Shown in pieces: positions 27,324 to 35,958 of a DNA stretch of 64,000 nucleotides. This stretch comes from [Clostridium] scindens ATCC 35704 (GTDB lineage: Bacteria; Bacillota; Clostridia; Lachnospirales; Lachnospiraceae). Where the stretch lies: positions 1,793,501-1,857,500 of the forward strand of contig NZ_CP036170.1 in the NCBI RefSeq assembly GCF_004295125.1, given 5' to 3'. A model generated the notes under the pieces. That model saw only the letters and a program-made list of their open reading frames with translations. It searched no databases and was not told the origin of the DNA. The stretch's first letter is position 1. Each line of letters starts with the position of its first letter. Made by a program: the position numbers and the translations under genes.

Positions 27324-28745
27324 ATGAAAAGAACAAAAAAAGCATTTGTACTCGTTTTATCTTTGTCCATGTTGGCTTCTATAAGTCCACAAACTGTTCT
27401 TGCCAGCGGCGGTAATACAGACCGCTATGAAGAAGTACATGGTACACAGGCTATCGTTAAAGATGCAGAAGTTCATGTATATACTACAAAAAATGGCGGA
27501 ACAGTGCAATTAACAGGTAGCAACGGGATCGAAACGACATTTACGCAAGGAATTGGTTATAGAGAATACAAGGCAACTCCTGCGGACGGCTGGAGATGGA
27601 AAGGCTGGACTTATGAACAGTTATATCAAGGGGAAGATTTAGGCAACCGTACAGACTATGGTTGGGGAAGGCGATATTCTTTCTCAAATGATGGCTCTGA
27701 TTGGAAAAGTCCGTACGATGGCATAGGACAGACTATCTCTGTCAATCGTCTGCTTACTACAGGCGAAACGGTAGGAAATAAAATCACATACAATCTTTAT
27801 GCGGATTTTAATCCTACAATCAACGCTACTGCCGATACAGGCGGAACGATTGAAGATAGTGGCATTACAGAGGTGGAATATGGCACAAACAAGCAATATA
27901 CCGTTACTGCTGATACAGGAAAAGATATAGCTTCGGTTACAGTGGACGGTAATAGTGTTTTAGCAGAAACAAAGAAAGACTCATTTACCTATACTTTTGA
28001 AAATGTAACAGAGCCTCATACTATTCATGCAACTTTCACTGACGAAATCCATACTGTTTCTTATGAATTTGTCAGCGGAACAGCGGGCGAAGCACTTCCA
28101 GAAGAGGTAAGTAACTTATGCCCTAGCAGTTCTACATATACCTATGGAACAGAGGTAACTCCAACTCAACCAACCTCAACATCAGTAAAAGTATCTGATG
28201 GTGTATGGACATTCAAAGGCTATGATAAGGAAAATCAAACAGTGACAAGCGATGTAAAGTTTACCGGAACATGGACATTTGCAAAAAATGCAGTAACAAT
28301 CAACCATATTCCAACGATTACAGCAGGGGATAAGACAATTACAGTTGGGGATAGCTTTGACCCTAAGAAAGACGTAACAGCCAGCGACAAGGAAGATGGC
28401 AGTCTCACAGATAGGATCGAAGTTATCAACAATACTGTAAATACATCAAAGGTCGGCACTTATACAGTTACTTACAAGGTGACAGATAAGGACGGAGCCT
28501 CTGTAACAAAGAGCATTACAGTTACGGTCAAAGAGAAAGACAAAGAAGAACAGACTACTGTTCCGACGAAGCCAGATAACGGTAACAGCACGTCAACAGA
28601 TACTAAGAAAGATGCCAGTAAGACAGGACAGACCGTAAAGACGGGAGATACATCAAATGTTTTGTTATGGAGTACGATTGCAATACTTTCACTTGCTGGA
28701 GTGGTTACAGTTCTGTTTATTAAAAGAAGAAAAAGCCACTCATAA
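27324..28745 (+). CDS. Sortase-type surface protein with Ig-like (DUF5011) domain
   Basis: 473 aa. Signal peptide MKRTKKAFVLVLSLSMLASI with cleavage near LASGG; a middle region with InlB-type beta-repeat-like stretches; a DUF5011/HYR-like Ig domain (~330-405: ITVGDSFDPKKDVTASDKED, then VGTYTVTYKVTDKDGASVTK); a Lys/Thr-rich wall-spanning stretch; VKTGDTSN followed by a membrane helix and KRRKSHS. VKTG departs from LPXTG but resembles the sorting signals of the other surface proteins here. ATG 27324 is chosen for spacing from AGAGGAG. Confidence 0.78.
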   Translation: MKRTKKAFVLVLSLSMLASISPQTVLASGGNTDRYEEVHGTQAIVKDAEVHVYTTKNGGTVQLTGSNGIETTFTQGIGYREYKATPADGWRWKGWTYEQLYQGEDLGNRTDYGWGRRYSFSNDGSDWKSPYDGIGQTISVNRLLTTGETVGNKITYNLYADFNPTINATADTGGTIEDSGITEVEYGTNKQYTVTADTGKDIASVTVDGNSVLAETKKDSFTYTFENVTEPHTIHATFTDEIHTVSYEFVSGTAGEALPEEVSNLCPSSSTYTYGTEVTPTQPTSTSVKVSDGVWTFKGYDKENQTVTSDVKFTGTWTFAKNAVTINHIPTITAGDKTITVGDSFDPKKDVTASDKEDGSLTDRIEVINNTVNTSKVGTYTVTYKVTDKDGASVTKSITVTVKEKDKEEQTTVPTKPDNGNSTSTDTKKDASKTGQTVKTGDTSNVLLWSTIAILSLAGVVTVLFIKRRKSHS

Positions 28746-28802
28746 ATCGGCTATAAACATTGATACACAATCAAGAAATATGAAATCTGATTTTTGGAGG
28801 TT

Positions 28803-30095
28803 ATTAAGAAGAAACCAAATAAATTTATCATTGCTATGGCCGTAAGCACTCTCTGCCTGCCAGCTTTCGCACTCCCTGTTCACGCTATGGATTGGAGAGA
28901 TGGAGCACAGGCTTCGCAAACATTTACTTATACGGAAACAGCAGAGGGAATTAAGTCTGTTTATGTTCAGGACAAGAACGGTACTGTCAGCACCGAAATT
29001 AAACCGAATACGTCTGTAAAGAGTAAAACAGGAACAATCACATGGAGAGATAGTTATGAAAATGTTACTTCTTTCTATGTAGATGTTATGGCTGGTTATG
29101 ATGTCAAGGTTTTAGTAAATGGACAAGACGGAGAACTATTCGATACTTCCGCAGCTATTGATGTAAAAGTAAATTCTGATTTAGGAAAGGACAATACTTA
29201 TACGGTAGGAACAAAAGACGGCTATGAAAAAGTGTTCTATTTTTCCAGTGCTGGAAAGGAAGCTTGGGTTAAAAATCCGAACATCTCTTTTGAAACAGAA
29301 AAAATTTCCTATTCGTTGACTAACAACGAGGGCGCTGTTTTAGGTACTGCTGCTATTGGCGATGTTCCTACGATTGATGAATCTAAGTTTATGCAGACAG
29401 GAAAAACAATTACAGGGTACACGATCAACAATGTATCATGGACAGAAGGAAACCCTATTACAGAACAAATGATTGAAAATGCGTCTGCATATGACGGCAA
29501 TTTAATGGTAGAAGCCCAATATACAGTCAACTCACATCAGGTTACAATAAATTAATATGATGGTGGTATGGTTAGTGGAAATCCGAGCAAAACAACAACA
29601 GTTAACTATGAGTATGCTTTTAAATTAAATAAAGAAAGTTTACAGCTTGAAGAAAATCAGTATATTGCAGGAGCAAATGAAGTTGTTATGCCAGACGAGG
29701 ATATAACAATCAATATCGTAAGCAGACCAACACAAGTATCCTATAAAGAGTGGGCATTTACCTATGTAGGAAACAACGACCCTCATGTGCAGGGAGTTAC
29801 AGTACAATGGAATAAGGACAATAGTTCCGATAAATCATTCAGTTTAAATGAAACTGCAACGCTGGCTACACCAGGAACGGCAACAAAATGTATTAAATTC
29901 TTTGTGATGATAGACAAAGAATATGAGCCGACAGGAAAACTTTCAGGCGGAAGTGATATAACTTTCAACAAATTGAGTGATTTGGATAACGGAACACTGT
30001 ATGAAATGGAATTTAAAAGACGTGCAGACCATACAATAGACAAAAATCCAGCTCATGAAACATTTACTATTGAAACAGTGTCATCGGTACAATAA
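28803..30095 (+). pseudogene. Decayed secreted surface protein (lost start, internal stop)
   Basis: One reading frame from about 28803 to 30095 is broken by TAA at 29553-29555; the downstream half continues in the same frame (YDGGMVSGNPSKTTTVNYEY). The N-terminus has a signal peptide (KKKPNKFIIAMAVSTLCLPA, then FALPVHA) but no ATG: after GGAGG only ATT (28803) or TTG (28794) is available. No wall anchor is seen at the C-terminus. Two independent defects argue for a pseudogene of an adhesin-like protein; about 430 aa if whole. Confidence 0.75.
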
Positions 30096-30130
30096 TTTTG
30101 TCTGACATATTTAACAGATACACCTCTCAT

Positions 30131-30162
30131 AAGGACAGAGCCGAAAGGTTTCTGTCCTTTTC
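30131..30162 (+). terminator. Rho-independent terminator
   Basis: AAGGACAGA (30131-30139) and TCTGTCCTT (30151-30159) followed by TT; closes the decayed surface gene. Confidence 0.75.
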
Positions 30163-30228
30163 TCTGCCATAAGAGAGAACGGGACATAAGGCAGAGCAGA
30201 AAACAACCGATGGAGTGAACAATTCACG

Positions 30229-30502
30229 GTGGTAGTCGTAAGACATATCGCCACGCCAGCTTGCTGGCAAGGAAAGGAAAATATCCTCAAACGTGATTTT
30301 GCAGCGGATGCCATCAATCAGAAGTGGTGTATGGACATCACCTACATCTACGTGCCGAAAGAAGGGTGGACATATCTGGCCTCCGTTATGGATTTGTACA
30401 AATGTCAAAAATACAGAAGGGATTATCCTACATTCAGATTTAGGCAGCCAATATACCAGTAGTATGATATATCTTTCGATGGATCAATGCTTTGAATATT
30501 AA
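30229..30502 (+). pseudogene. IS3-family transposase OrfB remnant with internal deletion
   Basis: The first part reads NQKWCMDITYIYVPKEGWTY then LASVMDLY, the start of the integrase core (first catalytic Asp). After a junction near 30403 the frame shifts and IILHSDLGSQYTS (second catalytic Asp) appears directly. The segment normally between the two is gone, so the enzyme is dead. Confidence 0.8.
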
Positions 30503-30570
30503 TCATATATGAATCATGCACAATACGATCCAGGATTGCATCAGCTAACGGACTTGAAGCACGAGTCCAT
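30461..30570 (-). pseudogene. IS21 IstB ATPase C-terminal remnant
   Basis: On the minus strand SPLADAILDRIVHDSY, MINIQ and following match the end of IstB helper ATPases (ADAILDRIVH...). No Walker motifs; a scar of an IS21-type element joined to the 3' side of the truncated gene at 30545-30640. Confidence 0.7.
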
Positions 30571-30640
30571 AGATGAAACTTAATCCTCCAAAATACTGGT
30601 AATTTTCTTTCATTTTCATAATTAATGGTTTGTCATTCAT
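30545..30640 (-). pseudogene. 5' end of a truncated membrane protein gene
   Basis: ATG 30640 preceded by GGAGGT, coding MNDKPLIMKMKENYQYFGGL then SFIYGL before the match is lost and a stop follows at 30545. It is the third gene of the DUF2975-XRE unit; in related bacteria a multi-spanning membrane protein (DUF4153/DUF4173 kind, from memory) holds this place. Cut by the IS21 remnant. Confidence 0.5.
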
Positions 30641-30674
30641 AGTGATACCTCCATATGATCAATGTTCATGTTAC

Positions 30675-30896
30675 CTAGATACCGTTATTATCGTCTTCAA
30701 CATATTCTATAATTTCTCCGGGCTGGCAGTTAAGTTCCCGGCAGATGGCCTCTAGTGTAGAAAAACGGATAGCCTTTGCTTTGTTATTCTTAAGAATAGA
30801 CAGGTTGGCAGGGGTAATATCTACTTTCCCCGCAAGTTCTACAAGTCCGATCTTTCTCTGCGCCATCATGACATCCAGATTAATTCTAATTCCCAT
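30675..30896 (-). CDS. XRE/Cro-family small regulator (YozG-like)
   Basis: 73-aa helix-turn-helix protein: MMAQRKIGLVELAGKVDITP, then ANLSILKNNKAKAIRFSTLEA and ICRELNCQPGEIIEY, typical of YozG-type regulators. It follows the DUF2975 gene by 11 bases on the same strand, with AGGAGG ahead of the ATG, forming the common membrane protein-regulator pair; probably autoregulatory. Confidence 0.88.
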   Translation of the reverse strand: MGIRINLDVMMAQRKIGLVELAGKVDITPANLSILKNNKAKAIRFSTLEAICRELNCQPGEIIEYVEDDNNGI

Positions 30897-30907
30897 GTTG
30901 GCACCTC

Positions 30908-31357
30908 CTATATCGTAAGATCATTTTCTTCCTTATAACTGATTGCCTGGGCAAATACGTGTGCCAGAACCCGACTGAATAATGCGGCGATAAAGAAAGT
31001 AAGAATAATAACCGCTGTCGCCGGCGTAGGAAGAAAGATAAGCTTAAGAATGAACATAACGATAATGCAAAGACTGGTGATTGACATATGATTCAGACTC
31101 TTCACATTCTCGTAGACAAAACAAGATTCATGAAGAACTGTGTGCATCATCTTCCTGAGTTCATAGATGATTAGAAGTCCACAGATGCCGGAAACGGCAA
31201 ATATAACAAGCATAAAAAGAAAATGATCTGTTATCGTACTGGAATAATGTCTGCCAAGGAATTTAAGAGAGAATGGGAGCGTAATCAGAACGAAAATACC
31301 ACTCAAGAACATAATATCCAGTATATATTTCGTGAATTTTGTAAGATAAGTATTCAT
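30908..31357 (-). CDS. DUF2975 membrane protein
   Basis: 149 aa with four membrane helices (~12-32, 45-68, 95-113, 117-137). DUF2975 proteins occur next to YozG-type regulators, as here; their function is unknown. The third gene of the unit downstream is truncated, so the module may be nonfunctional. Confidence 0.85.
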   Translation of the reverse strand: MNTYLTKFTKYILDIMFLSGIFVLITLPFSLKFLGRHYSSTITDHFLFMLVIFAVSGICGLLIIYELRKMMHTVLHESCFVYENVKSLNHMSITSLCIIVMFILKLIFLPTPATAVIILTFFIAALFSRVLAHVFAQAISYKEENDLTI

Positions 31358-31470
31358 AATATCCGGTCTCCTTTTCGGTCAGTAATATTTTATATTTTCT
31401 TTAATATAACATACTAATTATTGAAAATCAATATATATTTATCGCTTCTCGATAATCGTGCAAAACAGAG

Positions 31471-32870
31471 ATGCAGGATCGTTTGGATAAGCTGGAACAT
31501 GATTATGAGAATCTCATGGAGCAAATCCGTCCTGCCAATCAGGAACGTTTCGGTCGTCATACAGAAAAACTGACTGAGATTGCCGGACAGCTCTCTTTCT
31601 TCAATGAAGCGGAGGCCTGCTATGACGAAAATGCCAACGAGCCAGCGATGGAAGAGGCTGTGAATGAAGCATTACAAAAGCCTCGCAAACCAAAGAAAAA
31701 AGGACAACGTGAGGAAGATTTAAAGGAATTTCCGCAGGAAATCATCCCCCATGATGTTTCTGAAGATCGGCTTATTTCCACCTTAGGTGAAGGAAACTAT
31801 AAGAGCATGCCGGATAAAATCTGCTGGCAGCTGCGTTTTGAACCAAGCAAATGGATTGCCGAAAAACATGTCATCAAAGTATATGTCGGAATAGATGGAC
31901 TTCATCAGGATGAATTTCTTCGAGGAGATCACCCGAAGGTACTTTTTCGTGGCAGTATTGCCACTCCGTCATTGGAAGCAGCAATTATCAATGCAAGGTA
32001 TGCAAACAGTAATCCGCTGGATCGTATATCCAGAGATTTCCAAACGAGAACACAGCTTCAGGCGCATGTTAATCAATGCGACGAAACGCCCGTGGATGTC
32101 ATTCATGATGGCAGACCGGCAGGAAGTACAAGTTATATGTGGGTTCATCTGAACGGAGGAATTTTAAAGGCGTACTCATGACGGATGGTCTGGAACAGTA
32201 CCACAAGCTTGCACGGGAACAGGAGGGACTGATTAACGCCAACTGCCTTGCGCATGCAAGACGCCATTATGCCAATACCATCAAGGTAATGGGCAAAGGC
32301 AATCCGGAAGCGGTGAAATCCTTGGTCGCTTACAAAGCACTGGTTCAAATCGAAGCCATCCATGACCTGGAAGGCGCTTTGAGGGATCTTACTCCGGAAA
32401 AACGGTTAAAAGAACGGCGGACTTCAATCAGACCACTGGTTGAAGCGTATTTTGCGTGGGTAAAAGAAATCATTGCCAGCAGAACCGTGCTTCCGAAATC
32501 AGAGACTGGAAAAGGCTTACGCTATAGTAGCAATCAAGAAGAATATTTGAAGGTGTTTCTGTCGGATGGTGAAGTTTCAATCGACGACTCGGCTTCGGAG
32601 CGAGTTCTACGGAATTTCACGATTGGCCGCAAAAATTGGGTGACGATTAATACTGTCCGCGGAGCACAAGCAAGTGCTATCATCTATAGCATTACTGAAA
32701 CTGCCCGGGCAAACAATTTGAATGTGTATTATTACATCAAACATTTGCTGACGCAGTTGCCGCAGCATATAGATAAAAACGGAAATATAGAACAATCATT
32801 GCTGGAACCACTCATGCCATGGTCAAAGGAACTACCGGTTGATTGTTACAGCAAGCGTCGCAGTTAATGC
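31471..32870 (+). pseudogene. IS66-family transposase (TnpC) remnant with deletions and frameshift
   Basis: Leucine-zipper end (QDRLDKLEHDYENLMEQIRP), zinc-finger-region fragments and the DDE core pieces (CDETPVDVIHDGRPAGSTSY; LMTDGLEQYHKL; catalytic-Glu helix IDDSASERVLRNFTIGRKNW) are present in shortened form. The frame changes near 32150-32180, and expected blocks are missing after SRDFQ and after YMWVH. The 5' end of TnpC and the companion genes are absent. Confidence 0.85.
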
Positions 32871-32943
32871 GGCGCTTTAAATATGGGAGGGCGTCGAATT
32901 TGACGTTTACAGTATAGATACATGACACTAAAAAATAAAAAAA

Positions 32944-33036
32944 CACCGTAAATCAGACTGACATTGTAAATCGTTAGACAGTCTGACGCACGGTGGTGTG
33001 AGAGGTAGGCTAATCAACTAATGGTTAGCCTCCTAC
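32944..33036. other. Two adjacent structured hairpins of unknown origin
   Basis: CACCGT and CAGACTG (32944-32949, 32954-32960) pair with CAGTCTG and ACGGTG (32979-32985, 32990-32995); next, GTAGG-CTAA pairs with TTAG-CC-CCTAC (33005-33036). The second could end the minus-strand gene at 33066. The GTGTGAGAGG...CCTCCTACTCGA pattern also resembles the 3' end of group II introns, but no domain V is found. Confidence 0.35.
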
Positions 33037-33065
33037 TCGATTTGAAAATCCTTGGGATTTATGAA

Positions 33066-34166
33066 TTATTTATTGTTTTTGTATGTGATTGTATATGCGA
33101 AATCCTGTGGTGCGTAGCAGCTGATGCTCTCGCCGTTTACTTCTGCATATGGGTATCCAAAGTTGTTAAGTGGTTCTCCGTCCTGTGCCGGTTCCAGTGT
33201 TAAATCACGTCCGGTAGAGAGCTGGATGCGAAGTGCATCTGAATTTCCCCAGAAATATTCCTGGATTTTTTTGGTATCTTCAGAGTCTTTTTCCCAACCA
33301 TTTTTTAATACAGCTTTGAGCACGTCTGCCGGATCTGCTGCAACCCAGCCTGTTCCTTCAAGATAGAACTCTGCCCAGCAGTGCTGTCCTGATGTCATGT
33401 CAGCTTCCGGATCTGCGCTCATTCTGATTCCGAAGTATTCATGAGCAGGGATGCCTGCTGCGCGGCAAAGAGCTACGAATACGGAGTTGATGTCAGTACA
33501 TTTTCCACGAAGAGTTGTTAAAAGTTCCGGTACATTTCCTAAACCACAGCCAACAACGTCATCGTCACGGTTCATGTTTTCAATGATCCAGTCATAGATT
33601 GCTCTTACTTTTGCAACGTTTGTTTCTTTTCCTTCTGTAATCTGGTCTGCAAGTTCTTTTACAGCCCCGTCAGTTGGAAGTGTGCTGGATGCTTTTAAAT
33701 ACTCATCGAAGGATGCGTCAGGTGTATCGCTGTTTTCCGCAAGCTCAGGTGCAAGGATTTCTTTTCTTGTTGCATCAAATGTGTAAGTTAAAGTACGCTC
33801 TGCAGCTTCTTTATCCCATTCTACATATAAGATTTTGTTTCCGTTAGCATCTGTTGTCGATTCAGAGGTTGCGTGAGCAGTGTCTAACTCTACATTTTCG
33901 TTTTTGATTGTCTGATAGTCGTCTGTCTGTGGACATGGAATCCATAAACGTACAGGCTGTCCTTTTTCATAAGAAGACATATCGAAAGACATTGTAAATG
34001 TTCCGGAATTCACCTCGCCTTCTTTAACTGGTGCTTCTTCCGCTGTGCTTTCAGTAGTTTCTTTTTCTGTTTTGTCGGTGTCACTCTCTGCTTTTGAACC
34101 ACAGCCTGTGAATAATGAAATAACCATGGCAGCCGTTAATAATGTAGCGACGAATCTCTTTTTCAT
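33066..34166 (-). CDS. Transglutaminase-like lipoprotein
   Basis: 366 aa. Lipoprotein signal MKKRFVATLLTAAMVISLFT with lipobox LFTGC; acidic Thr/Glu linker to ~60; then a transglutaminase-like core with the triad Cys in LRGKCTDINSVFVALCRAAG (~235), His in GQHCWAEFY and Asp in AADPAD. Such domains in bacteria are usually cysteine peptidases or amidases on the outer face of the membrane. ATG 34166 is chosen for the signal peptide start. Divergent from the TlpA-like gene. Confidence 0.85.
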   Translation of the reverse strand: MKKRFVATLLTAAMVISLFTGCGSKAESDTDKTEKETTESTAEEAPVKEGEVNSGTFTMSFDMSSYEKGQPVRLWIPCPQTDDYQTIKNENVELDTAHATSESTTDANGNKILYVEWDKEAAERTLTYTFDATRKEILAPELAENSDTPDASFDEYLKASSTLPTDGAVKELADQITEGKETNVAKVRAIYDWIIENMNRDDDVVGCGLGNVPELLTTLRGKCTDINSVFVALCRAAGIPAHEYFGIRMSADPEADMTSGQHCWAEFYLEGTGWVAADPADVLKAVLKNGWEKDSEDTKKIQEYFWGNSDALRIQLSTGRDLTLEPAQDGEPLNNFGYPYAEVNGESISCYAPQDFAYTITYKNNK

Positions 34167-34352
34167 AAGGTTGTTCCCTGTATGCGTGAACATACTTTTC
34201 CTTTCTTTTATTTCTGCCTGTCATTTTAACATTTTATAATAAATGAATCATAAATGTTAGATTAAAAAATGTTTATCTTTGGGATGGTTCTTGAAAGCAT
34301 TGCCAGGCATTTGTTATCATAAACATACGAATAGTAGAGGAGAAAATGCTAT

Positions 34353-34967
34353 ATGAAGAAGAAAATTGCGACAATGATGTTTGTGTTAGGTTTATGTGTT
34401 TCCACTGTGCTTGGTGGGTGTGGCAAAAAGGATGCAGATTCATCAGCTGAGTCAGCGAATACGGAGTCCGGAGATTCGGCAGATGATTCACAAGGAGATG
34501 GGTCAACCTTTTCGAATCTAAATACATTTTCCTGTGAAACGATGGATGGCGGAATGTTTACTCAGGATGACTTTGCAAATAAGGATCTTACAGTGATGAA
34601 TTTCTGGATGACAACATGTGCCCCATGTGTGCAGGAAATGCCGAAGTTAGAGGAGATCAGAGGTACTTTACCGGATAATGTGCAGATGGTCCTTGTGTGT
34701 CTGGATGCGGATACAGAGGAAGAGGCTGCGAAGGAGATCATCGGACGGACAGGCTACACGGGGCTTGTGACCAAAAGTGGTGATGGAGATATGGAAAAGG
34801 TGAATTCGCAGATATTATATGTTCCAACGACTTTATTATTTGATGCAGAAGGAAACAGGGTAGGTTCTACGATCGTTGGAAGTTCCCCGGACTTAGAAGG
34901 TGTATATACAGAGGCAATTAATACGGCACTTTCTGAGATGGATAAGGAGGCCGAATGGAAAAAATAG
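34353..34967 (+). CDS. TlpA-like thioredoxin-fold lipoprotein
   Basis: 204 aa. Lipoprotein signal with LGGC lipobox; Ser/Asp-rich spacer; thioredoxin-like fold with active site WMTTCAPCVQEMP (CAPC, ~89-92) and cis-Pro in YVPTTLLFD. Sits outside the membrane and reduces or oxidises thiols, or handles protein-bound sulfur. Overlaps the next 44-aa gene, whose ATG 34955 lies inside its 3' end. First gene of a redox operon. Confidence 0.88.
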   Translation: MKKKIATMMFVLGLCVSTVLGGCGKKDADSSAESANTESGDSADDSQGDGSTFSNLNTFSCETMDGGMFTQDDFANKDLTVMNFWMTTCAPCVQEMPKLEEIRGTLPDNVQMVLVCLDADTEEEAAKEIIGRTGYTGLVTKSGDGDMEKVNSQILYVPTTLLFDAEGNRVGSTIVGSSPDLEGVYTEAINTALSEMDKEAEWKK

Positions 34968-35089
34968 TACGCTATGTTTTATTATGCGTTTCCAGCGTAT
35001 TTATCGGAATAGGGATATACCAAAAAGAATATTTGATAGTGTTAGAAAAGGCGGTAAGAATATGTCTGGAATGCATCGGAATCGGGTAA
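34955..35089 (+). CDS. 44-aa CXXC membrane peptide (CD1871A family)
   Basis: MEKIVRYVLLCVSSVFIGIG, then IYQKEYLIVLEKAVRI and CLECIGIG: one membrane helix and a C-terminal CLEC pair. I recognise the CD1871A-type CXXC protein that accompanies TlpA-like and polyferredoxin proteins in Clostridia. AAGGAGG lies four bases before the ATG. It may carry electrons or sulfur between the membrane Fe-S protein and the extracellular thioredoxin; this role is inference. Confidence 0.8.
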   Translation: MEKIVRYVLLCVSSVFIGIGIYQKEYLIVLEKAVRICLECIGIG

Positions 35090-35958
35090 GTAAGCGAATC
35101 CTCTCATGTCGCAGAATCATTCAGGCTATGGCAGCAGTGTTTCTGAACGGCTATGCAGCAGGATTTGCACAAAAGAGAATATTTACGGGCAAAACAAAGG
35201 CCGTGTGTGTGCCTGTTTTGAATTGCTACTCCTGCCCGGGAGCAATGGGATCTTGTCCGATTGGTGCACTGCAGGCAGTGGTTGGCGGCGTGCATGGAAG
35301 ATTTCCTTTTTACGTCTTAGGAACGTTGATGTTATTTGGGATTCTTCTTGGCAGAACGGTATGTGGATTCTTATGCCCGTTCGGATTGATTCAAGATCTG
35401 TTACATAAAGTGCCGCATCCCAGGGTGAACATACCGAAGCGGCTGGATCAGTGTCTGCGGTGGCTAAAGTATATCATCCTGGTTGTGATGGTCCTCTTAT
35501 TGCCAGCATTTGCGGGAGGTATCACAGGTGTTACACCACCGTATTTCTGCGAATATATCTGTCCTGCCGGGACACTGGAAGGCGGAATCCCGCTGGTTTT
35601 ACTGAATGACAGCTTACGCGCAATAGCGGGAGCACTTTTTCAGTGGAAGGTAAGTTTACTAATTCTGATCCTGGCTGGAGCCGTATTGATTCCCAGATTT
35701 TTCTGCAGATATCTCTGCCCGTTAGGTGCATTTTATGCGGTATTTCAGCGCTTTAGTTTTGTGCAGATGAAGCTGGATCGGGAAAAATGTGTTGGCTGTG
35801 GTAAATGTGAGAAGATCTGTCCTATGCAGGTTGACGTTACGAAGAATATCAATAGCCCGGAGTGTATCAGATGTGGGGAGTGTGCCAAAATATGTTCTGC
35901 ATCTGCTATCTCAATCGGAATTGGCAGCGTGGAAAAGAATGTAGAGGAATCGCTATGA
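35062..35958 (+). CDS. Membrane 4Fe-4S polyferredoxin (NapH/NosR-like)
   Basis: About 298 aa. Four or five membrane helices with CxxxCP motifs at their ends (CPGAMGSCPIGA, CGFLCPFG, CEYICPAG, CRYLCPLG) and two cytoplasmic 4Fe-4S sites at the C-terminus (CVGCGKCEKICP and CIRCGECAKICS). Moves electrons between cytoplasmic carriers and extracytoplasmic thiols. ATG 35062 overlaps the CXXC peptide gene; ATG 35071 is an alternative. The stop overlaps the histidine kinase ATG. Confidence 0.85.
   Translation: MSGMHRNRVSKRILSCRRIIQAMAAVFLNGYAAGFAQKRIFTGKTKAVCVPVLNCYSCPGAMGSCPIGALQAVVGGVHGRFPFYVLGTLMLFGILLGRTVCGFLCPFGLIQDLLHKVPHPRVNIPKRLDQCLRWLKYIILVVMVLLLPAFAGGITGVTPPYFCEYICPAGTLEGGIPLVLLNDSLRAIAGALFQWKVSLLILILAGAVLIPRFFCRYLCPLGAFYAVFQRFSFVQMKLDREKCVGCGKCEKICPMQVDVTKNINSPECIRCGECAKICSASAISIGIGSVEKNVEESL

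Noticed and set aside
32944-33036. Possible group II intron 3' end
   Set aside because: The GTGTGAGAGG...CCTCCTACTCGA pattern is suggestive, but no domain V with AGC triad and no reverse transcriptase are present, so it is only listed as hairpins.
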